A DNA stretch of 47,113 bases, taken from NCBI GenBank assembly GCA_002691645.1, contig NZIP01000027.1:261269-308381 (forward strand). The letters run 5' to 3'. The stretch's first letter is position 1; each line of letters begins with the position of its first letter. The translations under genes were made by a program, and so were the position numbers. The notes under the pieces are model-generated. The model made no database searches. It was not told where the DNA came from and saw nothing but the letters and a program-made list of their open reading frames with translations. The DNA is from Flavobacteriaceae bacterium. Its GTDB lineage: Bacteria; Bacteroidota; Bacteroidia; Flavobacteriales; Flavobacteriaceae. Shown piece after piece: positions 26,776 through 34,766 of this stretch.

Positions 26776-27831
26776 TTACTTGTTAAAATTGCGTAAAATA
26801 TCGGCTAAACGCGGAATAGATTTTTGAAATCTTCTAGCGGCTGGTAATTGAGAATCGTAGCTGTATTTGTACCTAAATTCTTCTGTTGTTCTTAGTAGCA
26901 CTTTTTTATGTTTGGCGATAACTCCTGGAAAGAGTTGACAGGCAAATTGAAAACCAGCTGAACTCCCAAATTCAGTACTTGCAGCATAAAGGCCATATTC
27001 TGTCCGGTCAAAACGTCGGGTAAGATCAAGTCGAAAACCAAAATCTTCAAAAAGCCACCTGCCTGCTGAAAGACGTAGGCTCAAGTTTTCAAATGGCATC
27101 TGGTATTCTATATCTGTAATCAGACTGAAACTCGAAAAGTTACGAGTGGTGTATCTAAAACCTTCAAAGCGATAAAAGCCCGTGTAAGAGGTTTCAAGGC
27201 CGTAACTAAAGTTTGAAAATAATGCTTGATGTCGGTATTCAAAGTCAAAGCCATAGCGGTCGACAAAAAATAATCCTGCACTAAACGCGATATAATCTGA
27301 GGGGCTTAGTTTTCTCATAAAGTTCAGCATACTTGGGGCAGGTCTAATGGCTCCACTCTGATTGTCTAAATTGTTTTGAATAGGAATCTCTAAACCTCCA
27401 ATAAAACTAAAACCTGAGGCAAGATAAATTCGGGTATCCAAAATCAGACCTAGCTTTACTTCATAAGGGTCGGTATAGTATCCAAAACGAGTTCTTATGT
27501 TGGGTTGGAGTCGAATTTGAAATTGCTTTTGATCGTTTTTTAATCTTAATTTTTCAGGTGAAAAGTAAGTTCCTTCATTGATAAAGCCCATAATAGGCAT
27601 ATGGTGATAACTTATCACCTGTAAATAAGGTAAGTCTTCTGAAGCCTCATTGAATCGCTTAAAGCTTGCTAATGGGTTTCTTAGCGCTTGGTGTTCAAAA
27701 TAAACTATTTTATCATCTTCTATAATTTGGTCAAAACCTTCTTGGAGTAATTCTTCGTATTGACCAAATGAGACCATAGTGCTTATAAGCAGAAAATAAC
27801 ACGTAAGATGTTTGGGTTTTAATTTAGGCAT
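26776..27831 (-). CDS. YjbH/GfcD-like outer-membrane protein, C-terminal half
   Basis: 351 residues. Signal peptide (about 1-23, HLTCYFLLISTMVSFGQ). The body is rich in alternating aromatic and polar beta strands ending in an outer-membrane-like pattern (FGYYTDPYEVKLGLILDTRIY, SYTGFYRFEGFRY). It corresponds to the C-terminal half of the YjbH (GfcD) family used in exopolysaccharide export. Its ATG shares one base with the TAA of the preceding gene (TAATG), so the two halves are made together from one message. Whether they form one barrel, two, or a complex cannot be told. Next downstream is wza. Confidence 0.72.
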   Translation of the reverse strand: MPKLKPKHLTCYFLLISTMVSFGQYEELLQEGFDQIIEDDKIVYFEHQALRNPLASFKRFNEASEDLPYLQVISYHHMPIMGFINEGTYFSPEKLRLKNDQKQFQIRLQPNIRTRFGYYTDPYEVKLGLILDTRIYLASGFSFIGGLEIPIQNNLDNQSGAIRPAPSMLNFMRKLSPSDYIAFSAGLFFVDRYGFDFEYRHQALFSNFSYGLETSYTGFYRFEGFRYTTRNFSSFSLITDIEYQMPFENLSLRLSAGRWLFEDFGFRLDLTRRFDRTEYGLYAASTEFGSSAGFQFACQLFPGVIAKHKKVLLRTTEEFRYKYSYDSQLPAARRFQKSIPRLADILRNFNK

Positions 27832-28586
27832 TATTCAAGGCTATAATGAGATGATAAGGTTAAACTCAAGGTTTTAAATTCAAATGAATTCAATTGAATG
27901 ATAAAAAAATCATACTTGTAAAATACTCCTGTATTTATGGTGTTGGTGTTGTATTCTGCTGTTATACCAAGATTATCACTTAATTGGTACGAGGCGCCAC
28001 CGAAAAATCCGACGAGATAGTCATTACCTTGAGGGGAATCTTTGGCTTCAAATTTTATAGACCTGAAAAGATTACTATTATCACCTGTCTGCATTTGATA
28101 AGGAGACCCATAACCCAAGCTCAATTTGAGATTTCCCAATGTTTTGGTAGCTACGATATAATCGTGGTTTACCACAGGGGCTTGGCTAAAAGGTACAGTC
28201 ACACCTAAGACTAGACTTGGTTGCTTATTATTTTCTTTTAGGAGTCGAAACCGTGCATCCATATGCCTGTCACCAATTCCAATACGATCTTTAATTTCAA
28301 GAAGTTGAGTGAGGTTAAAGCCTACTTCAAAAAAAGAAGTGAACTGCGCTCTAAAACCCACAATGCGCGCTCTATTTTTTGGAGCTTCTAAATTGGTGCG
28401 AAAAAGATTTGATGCATAGGCGTCGGGCACAAAAGCGTAAGAAACACCAAATGGTTTATTTTCAAACCACTCTGCAGTTGGAATACTCACTAGACCAGGT
28501 TTGCCGTAAACAGAAACTTGCGCTTTTGAATATTGGAATGTGACCAAGAACAAAAGCACAAGTTGTATTATTCGAAAGGAGTGCAA
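27831..28586 (-). CDS. YjbH/GfcD-like outer-membrane protein, N-terminal half
   Basis: 251 residues. Signal peptide near 1-22 (IIQLVLLFLVTFQYSKAQ), then GKPGLVSIPTAEWFENKPFGVSY, the typical YjbH N-terminal motif, and beta-strand pairs to the C-terminus. E. coli YjbH and GfcD are about 700 residues in a single chain; here the function is split over this gene and the next (351 residues). No stop-codon or frameshift scar is seen at the junction, and each half has its own signal peptide, so I read this as natural gene fission rather than decay. It lies 4 bases after the coiled-coil lipoprotein gene. Confidence 0.75.
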   Translation of the reverse strand: MHSFRIIQLVLLFLVTFQYSKAQVSVYGKPGLVSIPTAEWFENKPFGVSYAFVPDAYASNLFRTNLEAPKNRARIVGFRAQFTSFFEVGFNLTQLLEIKDRIGIGDRHMDARFRLLKENNKQPSLVLGVTVPFSQAPVVNHDYIVATKTLGNLKLSLGYGSPYQMQTGDNSNLFRSIKFEAKDSPQGNDYLVGFFGGASYQLSDNLGITAEYNTNTINTGVFYKYDFFIIQLNSFEFKTLSLTLSSHYSLE

Positions 28587-28590
28587 GAAA

Positions 28591-29634
28591 TTATCCTCCT
28601 TGGTTGTGACAAGTTTCGAAAGATGAATCTCTTACCGCTTCAGCTTCTGCTATTGCAGATTGGAAGTCTGCTTCAATTTGAGTAACATTCTCGTCATATC
28701 TGTTTTCAATAGCCTCAATCTCTTCTGCTTCTAGTTGATTAACGTATGCTAGAGCCTGAGTCTTATAGAGATCTAAAAGGTACTTTCCTACTACTAAATA
28801 GGAGTATGCCAACTGAAGAATAGCCTGCTGCTGATTTTCGTCAGTAAGATTTGAAGCTGCAGCGATAAGAGCAGCAGCGCTAGTATTAAGAGCTTCAATA
28901 CCTGACTCGTAGTCTGCATTTATTTGTTGAATACGTGCCGTATTTCTTGTGCCAGCTTGCTGTAGTCTTGAATTGTAGTTAGAAGTTACTGTTGCAAGGG
29001 CCAAATCTCTTTGCTCAACGGCAGGTGCTATCTTTTCTTGGTATAAGGTTTCGGCAGCCACATAACAGGTAGCATCACCGGGATACCCTGCAAAATCATC
29101 TGCAGATACCCCTTGAATATCAGGCAGTGATAAAGCCATTTTTTCAGCACCTCCCAAAGTATATTCAACCGAAGGCATATAGGTATTTAGATCTCTGCTT
29201 GAACCGTAAAGCGCTATTATAGATTGTGCCAGTGCTTCTTGTTCAGTAGTGAGTGAACCAGCTAAAAAGCTAACAATTGCTGCTTGATCAAGAACTGCGG
29301 CAGCGTCTAAATCAGCAGTACTGAAGTAATTTGATACGATGTCTTCTACGTCAGTGATAACTTCATCGGTCGTTGCGTTTGTAGTTCCATCAGTGATGTC
29401 AATGATGAGATCAGCAAATTCTGTAGTTTCGGCAGTAATTGTAGCAGGGTCTACATTTTCTATGGGTAAGTCAGGATCAGCTGGTGTGTTCACTGCACCT
29501 ACTTCAACATTGTCAAATGCGTCACTAAAATCATAAGTAACAATTTCTATATCGTCGTCTTTACAAGATGCTAATGCCAATAGAAGTGATGTAACTAATG
29601 CTATTGCTTTATATTGAGTTTTAAAAATGATCAT
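28591..29634 (-). CDS. coiled-coil lipoprotein, first gene of the export operon
   Basis: I start at the ATG at 29634, giving MIIFKTQYKAIALVTSLLLALASC, lipidated at Cys24; the frame extends back to 29661 but the extra residues do not fit. The 347-residue product is acidic, with Asp/Glu/Thr-rich stretches (20-150) and alanine-rich, heptad-like helices in the C-terminal half (LAYVNQLEAEEIEAIENRYD). Two cysteines remain, in TCYVAAE and the C-terminal FETCHNQGG. No family recognised; it does not look like GfcB/YjbF. As first gene ahead of YjbH halves, wza and wzc, it may be a periplasmic or outer-membrane accessory of the export complex. Confidence 0.7.
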   Translation of the reverse strand: MIIFKTQYKAIALVTSLLLALASCKDDDIEIVTYDFSDAFDNVEVGAVNTPADPDLPIENVDPATITAETTEFADLIIDITDGTTNATTDEVITDVEDIVSNYFSTADLDAAAVLDQAAIVSFLAGSLTTEQEALAQSIIALYGSSRDLNTYMPSVEYTLGGAEKMALSLPDIQGVSADDFAGYPGDATCYVAAETLYQEKIAPAVEQRDLALATVTSNYNSRLQQAGTRNTARIQQINADYESGIEALNTSAAALIAAASNLTDENQQQAILQLAYSYLVVGKYLLDLYKTQALAYVNQLEAEEIEAIENRYDENVTQIEADFQSAIAEAEAVRDSSFETCHNQGG

Positions 29635-29835
29635 TAGTATATATATTATTGTTAAATGCAAAATAACAAAAATTATGTAAGAAAAGTAAACGTTTTTATC
29701 GAGAATATAAGCCTTTCATCCTAAATATTTTTGATAGTAAAACTGTAATACCTCAAGTAACATTTAACTTGACTCTACATAATATATTTTACCTAAGGGC
29801 TTATTGAATTTTTAGTTTAAGATTAGTAGAACACC

Positions 29836-29843
29836 TATTTTTG
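29836..29843 (+). promoter_or_regulatory. candidate -7 element for the U32/ferredoxin pair
   Basis: TATTTTTG, a full TAnnTTTG match, 22 bases before the ATG at 29866. The -33 region is only TTTA/TTTAG. The 29662-29835 stretch holds nothing else I can name, but must also carry the divergent promoter of the export operon. Confidence 0.4.
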
Positions 29844-29865
29844 CCTTAAACTAGTATAATACAAC

Positions 29866-31134
29866 ATGACCAATTCAGGACAAATAGAGCTAATGGCTCC
29901 TGCAGGAAATTTTGAATCACTTCAGGCAGCTATAGATAATGGCGCTGACTCTGTATATTTTGGAGTAGATCAGCTCAATATGCGTGCAAGAGCGAGTATT
30001 AACTTTACCCTTGACGACTTGCCTGAAATTGTCAAACGCTGCGAGGCAAAACAGGTACGTACCTATCTAACCTTAAACACCATTATTTACGATCACGATT
30101 TATCGATAATCAAGACTTTGCTTGATGCAGCAAAGGCCGCTCACATTACGGCTGTCATCGCGATGGATCAGGCTGTTATTGCCTATGCCAAACAAATTGG
30201 AATTGAAATTCATATTTCTACTCAAATTAATATTACCAATATTGAAACGGTTAAGTTCTATGCACTTTTTGCCGATACTATGGTGATGAGTAGAGAGCTT
30301 AGTTTAAGACAGGTCAAAAAGATTGTAGAACAAATTGAAAAAGAAGAGGTGAGAGGCCCTTCAGGAAATCTAATTGAGGTTGAAATATTTGGGCACGGTG
30401 CACTTTGTATGGCCGTTTCAGGTAAGTGTTATTTAAGTCTGCATTCTCATAACTCTTCTGCAAACCGAGGTGCTTGTAAGCAAAATTGTCGCAAGAAATA
30501 CACCGTTATTGATCAAGAAAGTGGTTTTGAAATTGAAGTCGATAATGAATTTATGATGTCTCCTAAAGATTTATGTACTCTTGATTTTTTAGATCAAGTC
30601 ATTGATACAGGTGTCAAGGTTTTAAAAATTGAAGGTCGTGGTAGGGCTCCTGAGTACGTGGCAACCGTGATACGAACTTATCGAGAAGCCATTAATGCGT
30701 ATTATTCAGGAAGTTTCTCAAAACAAAAGGTCACTGATTGGATGAAATCACTACACAAGGTCTATAATCGTGGTTTTTGGAGTGGATATTACTTGGGCCA
30801 AAAACTTGGGGAGTGGAGCGAGGCTAATGGATCTAAGGCTACGCAAAAAAAAGTTTACATCGGTAAGGGCGTGCATTACTTTCCGAAAACAAGTATTGGG
30901 GAGTTTAAAGTAGAAGCCTACGATTTAAAAATAGGGGACACCATACTCATAACTGGCCCAACAACTGGAGTAGAAGAGTTTGAGCTCACTGAAATGCTCG
31001 TGAATGATAAGGGCGAAAATCAAGCGACTAAAGGAGACTCTATTACCATTCCTTTAAAATTTAGACTCCGACAATCTGATAAACTCTACAAGATTGTAAA
31101 GACCGAATACGCTGCTGAAAATGTAACTTCGTGA
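29866..31134 (+). CDS. trhP: U32-family protein (TrhP-like tRNA hydroxylation)
   Basis: 422 residues. U32 signature: ELMAPAGNFESLQAAIDNGADSVYFG at the N-terminus and HGALCMAVSGKCYLSLHSHN...SANRGACKQNCRKKY in the middle, with cysteines 181, 188, 204 and 208. TrhP members (known) make 5-hydroxyuridine at the wobble position of tRNA; their cysteines are thought to hold an iron-sulfur cluster. The length fits TrhP and is well short of RlhA (23S rRNA C2501 hydroxylation, about 650 residues). A ferredoxin gene follows 4 bases later, a natural electron donor. Older annotations call the family collagenase-like peptidase; I see no reason to believe that here. Confidence 0.83.
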   Translation: MTNSGQIELMAPAGNFESLQAAIDNGADSVYFGVDQLNMRARASINFTLDDLPEIVKRCEAKQVRTYLTLNTIIYDHDLSIIKTLLDAAKAAHITAVIAMDQAVIAYAKQIGIEIHISTQINITNIETVKFYALFADTMVMSRELSLRQVKKIVEQIEKEEVRGPSGNLIEVEIFGHGALCMAVSGKCYLSLHSHNSSANRGACKQNCRKKYTVIDQESGFEIEVDNEFMMSPKDLCTLDFLDQVIDTGVKVLKIEGRGRAPEYVATVIRTYREAINAYYSGSFSKQKVTDWMKSLHKVYNRGFWSGYYLGQKLGEWSEANGSKATQKKVYIGKGVHYFPKTSIGEFKVEAYDLKIGDTILITGPTTGVEEFELTEMLVNDKGENQATKGDSITIPLKFRLRQSDKLYKIVKTEYAAENVTS

Positions 31135-31138
31135 GGTC

Positions 31139-31369
31139 ATGGTTGTAGTCACCCTTCAACGCCAAAAGTGCATAGGTTGTAACTATTGCGTAGAATTGGC
31201 TCCTGAACAATTTCAGATGTCAAAAAAAGACGGTAAAAGTGTTTTGTTACACTCCAAAGAAAAGAAGGGATTCTTTACGCTCAAGTCTCCTGATAATCGC
31301 ATTTTTGAAACCTGCCTTGAGGCTCAAAAAGCTTGCCCAGTGAATATTATTGATGCCAAGCAGGTGTAG
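31139..31369 (+). CDS. single-cluster [4Fe-4S] ferredoxin
   Basis: 76 residues with cysteines 11, 14, 17 (CIGCNYC) and 66 (CPVNII) in the spacing of a single [4Fe-4S] ferredoxin; Cys59 is extra. The cluster-binding loop is followed by a Lys-rich segment and a C-terminal hydrophobic patch. The gene lies 4 bases after the trhP-like gene, and the GTGAGGTC before its ATG suggests coupling. Inference: it supplies electrons for the tRNA hydroxylation reaction. Confidence 0.85.
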   Translation: MVVVTLQRQKCIGCNYCVELAPEQFQMSKKDGKSVLLHSKEKKGFFTLKSPDNRIFETCLEAQKACPVNIIDAKQV

Positions 31370-31374
31370 GTTAT

Positions 31375-31406
31375 CCGATAAAAATCGGCGGGTATACTTT
31401 TTATAC
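31375..31406 (+). terminator. two small hairpins behind the ferredoxin gene
   Basis: CCGAT-AAAA-ATCGG (31375-31388) and GTATA-CTTTT-TATAC (31392-31406). Both perfect, both short; there is no long T-run, so termination is plausible but not strong. The rest of the region to 31540 is AT-rich with nothing else recognised. Confidence 0.35.
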
Positions 31407-31540
31407 TTATGTTTTTTAATCCTGTAAGAAAGATGAGTTATTTATAATAAACCAAATTTGGGAGTAACTTATTTTAAATAAAAAAATAGTCATGGGAGGT
31501 GTTAACCAGATTATAACGGTATTCTTAATAAACAGACCAT

Positions 31541-31885
31541 TTAAAAGTCAATGATTAATTCGTTTATGCCTATAGTAATAGATTTTGGTTTTTGCATAAA
31601 TTTTATTTGAGTACCATTAATAATATATGTGTATTTTGATTCAAGTGATTTGGCGTCACTAGAATCTGTATTTAATAATGTGGTATTTTTTATTTCTTTT
31701 TCACTAATATTTTGAGGTTTATTGGTTTTTTTTAAAGTAGTAATTTCACGTTTCTTTTTAAGATATGCTCTGTAGTTGCTAACGCTTCCAGTTGATATGT
31801 TTAATAAAGTAGCTATTTCTTTGGAGGTCTTACCTTCTGTGAGTAACGCTTTTAATTTATAATTTGATATTGCCTTTCTCCCCAT
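31541..31885 (-). CDS. small helix-turn-helix protein at the end of the polysaccharide locus
   Basis: 114 residues. Residues 8-45 form a helix-turn-helix of the resolvase/Sigma-70-region-4 kind (YKLKALLTEGKTSKEIATLL then ISTGSVSNYRAYLKKK); the rest is basic, serine-rich and without recognised domain, ending in ITIGINELIIDF. It is the last, downstream gene of the AT-rich locus, 53 bases after the glycosyltransferase. It could be a remnant of a mobile element or a local regulator; I see no terminal repeats or transposase residues to decide. Confidence 0.5.
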   Translation of the reverse strand: MGRKAISNYKLKALLTEGKTSKEIATLLNISTGSVSNYRAYLKKKREITTLKKTNKPQNISEKEIKNTTLLNTDSSDAKSLESKYTYIINGTQIKFMQKPKSITIGINELIIDF

Positions 31886-31938
31886 GACTTAAATTTTTAA
31901 ATGTTATTAAATAATTTAGAATCAATTAGTAACATAAA

Positions 31939-32751
31939 TTAAAATCTTAAAATTTTATAGACTATTGGTATAATTTTTTTAGGCAATAACCTAACACACA
32001 TTGTCAATGAAGAAAAAAACACAAATTCAACCAAATTGATTAGGCCAATTTGATATCTGAATTTAAAAATTTTAAATTCAGATAATGCATATTTCAAACC
32101 TTGTCTTCGTGAGTACATATCTAAAGAAGTTCTAAAAAAAAGTAGAGATTCAGGTATGTTACCAAAATTGGCATTGGCTTCATATAATCTCAACCACAGA
32201 TAAATATCTTCTTTTAAATAGAAATGCTTATAACTTCCTACTTCTAAAATCTTTTTTTTCTTAAACATTACAGCAGGATGATTTAAAGGAGATCTAGACT
32301 TTATATAGTTTGCAAAATCTTTATTTGAAATAGGCACTTTACGAACAGAAATTACATTATTGACATTTTCTACAAACTCATCTATGTAAGAACTAAATAT
32401 ATCTATATGAGGATTTTGTTTAAAATATATAATTTGTTTGTAAAATCTATCAGGCTTAGAAATGTCATCAGCGTCCATTCTTGCTACAAGATTAAATGAA
32501 CAATTCTTAAGGCCTTCATTCAAAGCAGCTCCTAGTCCTAAATTTTTTGGAAGTTTGATTACTTTTAATGGTGCGTTTGACTCAAACTTCTTTATAACAT
32601 GAAGTAGATCCTCATTTAGAAGACCATCCTCAACCAAAACAATTTCATTAGGTTTTAGTCTTTGGTTGTCCCATATACTTTTAAGTGCTAAGTCTAAAAA
32701 AAGAGGGTTATCACCCTTATATACAGACATTAAAACAGAAAAACATGTCAT
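31939..32751 (-). CDS. family 2 glycosyltransferase (AmsE-like)
   Basis: A GT-A fold enzyme: FSVLMSVYKGDNPLFLDLAL, LVEDGLLNEDLLHVI, LGLGAALNEGL, then the metal-binding ARMDADDISKPDRF (D-x-D-D) and the acceptor segment LNHPAVMFKKK and KEDIYLWLRL. About 270 residues with a C-terminal hydrophobic stretch. The frame has ATGs at 32787, 32766 and 32751; I take the last, four bases after the previous stop, because family members begin at this point. It adds one sugar to the lipid-linked repeat unit. It is the only conventional glycosyltransferase in the locus. Confidence 0.85.
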   Translation of the reverse strand: MTCFSVLMSVYKGDNPLFLDLALKSIWDNQRLKPNEIVLVEDGLLNEDLLHVIKKFESNAPLKVIKLPKNLGLGAALNEGLKNCSFNLVARMDADDISKPDRFYKQIIYFKQNPHIDIFSSYIDEFVENVNNVISVRKVPISNKDFANYIKSRSPLNHPAVMFKKKKILEVGSYKHFYLKEDIYLWLRLYEANANFGNIPESLLFFRTSLDMYSRRQGLKYALSEFKIFKFRYQIGLINLVEFVFFSSLTMCVRLLPKKIIPIVYKILRF

Positions 32752-32755
32752 TGCG

Positions 32756-34603
32756 TTATTGTTCATTAGAATTAATTGTGGCATCATATGAACTTGTCAT
32801 TAAATCGAATGTTGGGTGCTTGGGGGATTCATCTTTAAATAAAATAGTACTGAATAATTTTAAACCCTTTGGTAGGTTCGAAAGTTCCTCCTTTAGGTTA
32901 GAGTTTAAAAAATGTAGACCTGGACTAACTGGAGTTTTTTTATTAATAATAATTTCAGTTTTTACGCCTAATCCTTTTAAATAATTTTTTATCAATTCAA
33001 TTTCTTCATCTGAGAAAATGATTTCTTTTTCGTTATATAATATGGTAGGTTTCGTAAACGGAGGAGACTTTATGCTTACTGTATTTTTAGATTCAATATG
33101 CCCTACTATATTGTATACTCCACTAAGATTAAATTCTATACCAAACTTATTATATAGAGCCTCAAGAACTAAACCTGGATTAATTTTTGACAACAATGAG
33201 ATATAAATTGATTTTGAACTTCTACCAAAGAAGTTTCTAAATTCGTTGGCTTTTGTTATGTCTTTGAAATCAAAATTTGCGGGACGCAGAGTTACATATA
33301 GACTTCGATTATTTAATTTGATTTCATGGAATTTTTTAAAATGACCATTCAGAGTTCGTATTATTTGTTTATTTCTTAATGGTCCTCGGAATTGACCAAA
33401 GTAACCTACTAGATGGTCACTTATCGTAGATTCATAAGTTTTTATAAATCCTGAATCAGATAGTAGTTTAAGACTCGAAATTGAACCTGTACATAGGTAT
33501 AGATTTTCAGTTGTATATGATGATTTAATTCCGTGTATTAGAATTTTAGCCGTCTCATTTTTTTCAATATAAATAATTGTATCATCTATAAGATTATTTA
33601 ATTTTTTTTTCTTGGTGGTTAATTTTTTTAGTGGCCTAATTGGAAAAATTGGAATAAATGAAAATGAAGGTTGTTGAAGATTTTTTATTGAATTTGGATA
33701 TAAATTTTCGAAGAACCATCTAAAAGTCGCAAAATTATCATCTTGGTCTAAAAAATTAGAAATGACTGAATGCCATAGATTTGAATTTCCACCATTTTCA
33801 ATCGATTCAATGGACTTTTCAGGACTTGATAATTCATGATATTTTATTTTCGAAGTTTTTGCGTGAATTAATCTTGTATGATATATTTTATTTTGTTGAT
33901 CAAGTGCTTCAGAAACACCAAGTGCTGCCATTCCACTTCCAATAATGGTATGTTTTGAATAAGTATTAAATTGATTAGAGGTAAAAGTATAGCCATAATT
34001 TTGCTCGCCTAGGATTTTAAGAATTAGGTCAAGTGGTCTGGTGTAATGGAATTTAGATTTTAATAGCTTTTCTAAAACCACTAGAACACCGAATATCATT
34101 CTACGAAGAATCTTTGCATTTTCTATTAATTGCGATTCCCAGGCTTCTACTATTTTAAGAGATGTTTTTCCATCCAATACATTTTTGATGGTTTTTGATA
34201 TAAGCTTCATTGAGGAGTACTTGATCCATCCAAAAAATTTTGAAGAATCAAAAAATCCTTCAACCATTCCCACTCTAATAATTTGAACATTTTCATATTG
34301 AATTAAATAGTTTTCAATTTCTTTTTTAATTCTGGGATAAACATAACCATCTGTATAATGATTGCTATAGATAGCAGTTGTGCTGATGTAGATTAATTTT
34401 TTTGGTTTCTTAGTAAGCAAAAAGTCCAACATTTTGCGGTTTGCTTCAAAACTTTTAGGGTCATAGGAAAAGACCACTATGTTTTTTCCATAATCGACTT
34501 GACTCAGTTCCTTATGACTTTTTTCTATTAGTTCAACAGAACTAAGTAGCTTTTTAAGCTTATTATATAAAGTGGAATTCTTTCCGATTAAAAATGTTTT
34601 CAT
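32756..34603 (-). CDS. SDR/epimerase-like domain fused to a GMC/FAD-oxidoreductase-like domain
   Basis: 615 residues from the ATG at 34603 (a TTG three codons earlier is also in frame). Residues ~1-170 look like a truncated NAD(P)-dependent epimerase (YISTTAIYS, then YPRIK at 89-93 as YxxxK) with a degenerate Gly-rich loop (LIGKNSTLYNKL). Residues ~215-615 look like a GMC-type flavoprotein: FAD loop IIGSGMAALG (GSG at 222-224), ENGGNSNLW at 269-277 as in GGxxNHW, LYLCTGSISSLKLL, and a C-terminal KHPTFDL (596-598) in place of the usual NPT. So the family Asn is replaced by His. Both domains are divergent. It may oxidise a sugar of the repeat unit. I know of no characterised protein with this pairing. 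Confidence 0.7.
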   Translation of the reverse strand: MKTFLIGKNSTLYNKLKKLLSSVELIEKSHKELSQVDYGKNIVVFSYDPKSFEANRKMLDFLLTKKPKKLIYISTTAIYSNHYTDGYVYPRIKKEIENYLIQYENVQIIRVGMVEGFFDSSKFFGWIKYSSMKLISKTIKNVLDGKTSLKIVEAWESQLIENAKILRRMIFGVLVVLEKLLKSKFHYTRPLDLILKILGEQNYGYTFTSNQFNTYSKHTIIGSGMAALGVSEALDQQNKIYHTRLIHAKTSKIKYHELSSPEKSIESIENGGNSNLWHSVISNFLDQDDNFATFRWFFENLYPNSIKNLQQPSFSFIPIFPIRPLKKLTTKKKKLNNLIDDTIIYIEKNETAKILIHGIKSSYTTENLYLCTGSISSLKLLSDSGFIKTYESTISDHLVGYFGQFRGPLRNKQIIRTLNGHFKKFHEIKLNNRSLYVTLRPANFDFKDITKANEFRNFFGRSSKSIYISLLSKINPGLVLEALYNKFGIEFNLSGVYNIVGHIESKNTVSIKSPPFTKPTILYNEKEIIFSDEEIELIKNYLKGLGVKTEIIINKKTPVSPGLHFLNSNLKEELSNLPKGLKLFSTILFKDESPKHPTFDLMTSSYDATINSNEQ

Positions 34604-34766
34604 TAATTCCAAATTGTTTTAAGTAGTACCGAATGAAATACCGTTAGTTTCAAAATAACATATCAATTAAATATCAGAATGGGCTAAGAATTTAATTTAA
34701 TATATTGTGGTTGGAAATAGATTTTAATAGAATAAATGAAATTTGGATTAAATAGTAAATTATCAG

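Noticed and set aside
29866-31134. Considered collagenase/protease for the U32 gene.
   Set aside because: The cysteine pattern and adjacent ferredoxin fit the RNA-hydroxylation members; no secretion signal is present.
31541-31885. Considered as a transposase or resolvase remnant.
   Set aside because: Only a helix-turn-helix is visible; no catalytic residues, terminal inverted repeats or target duplication seen, so I list it only as an HTH protein.
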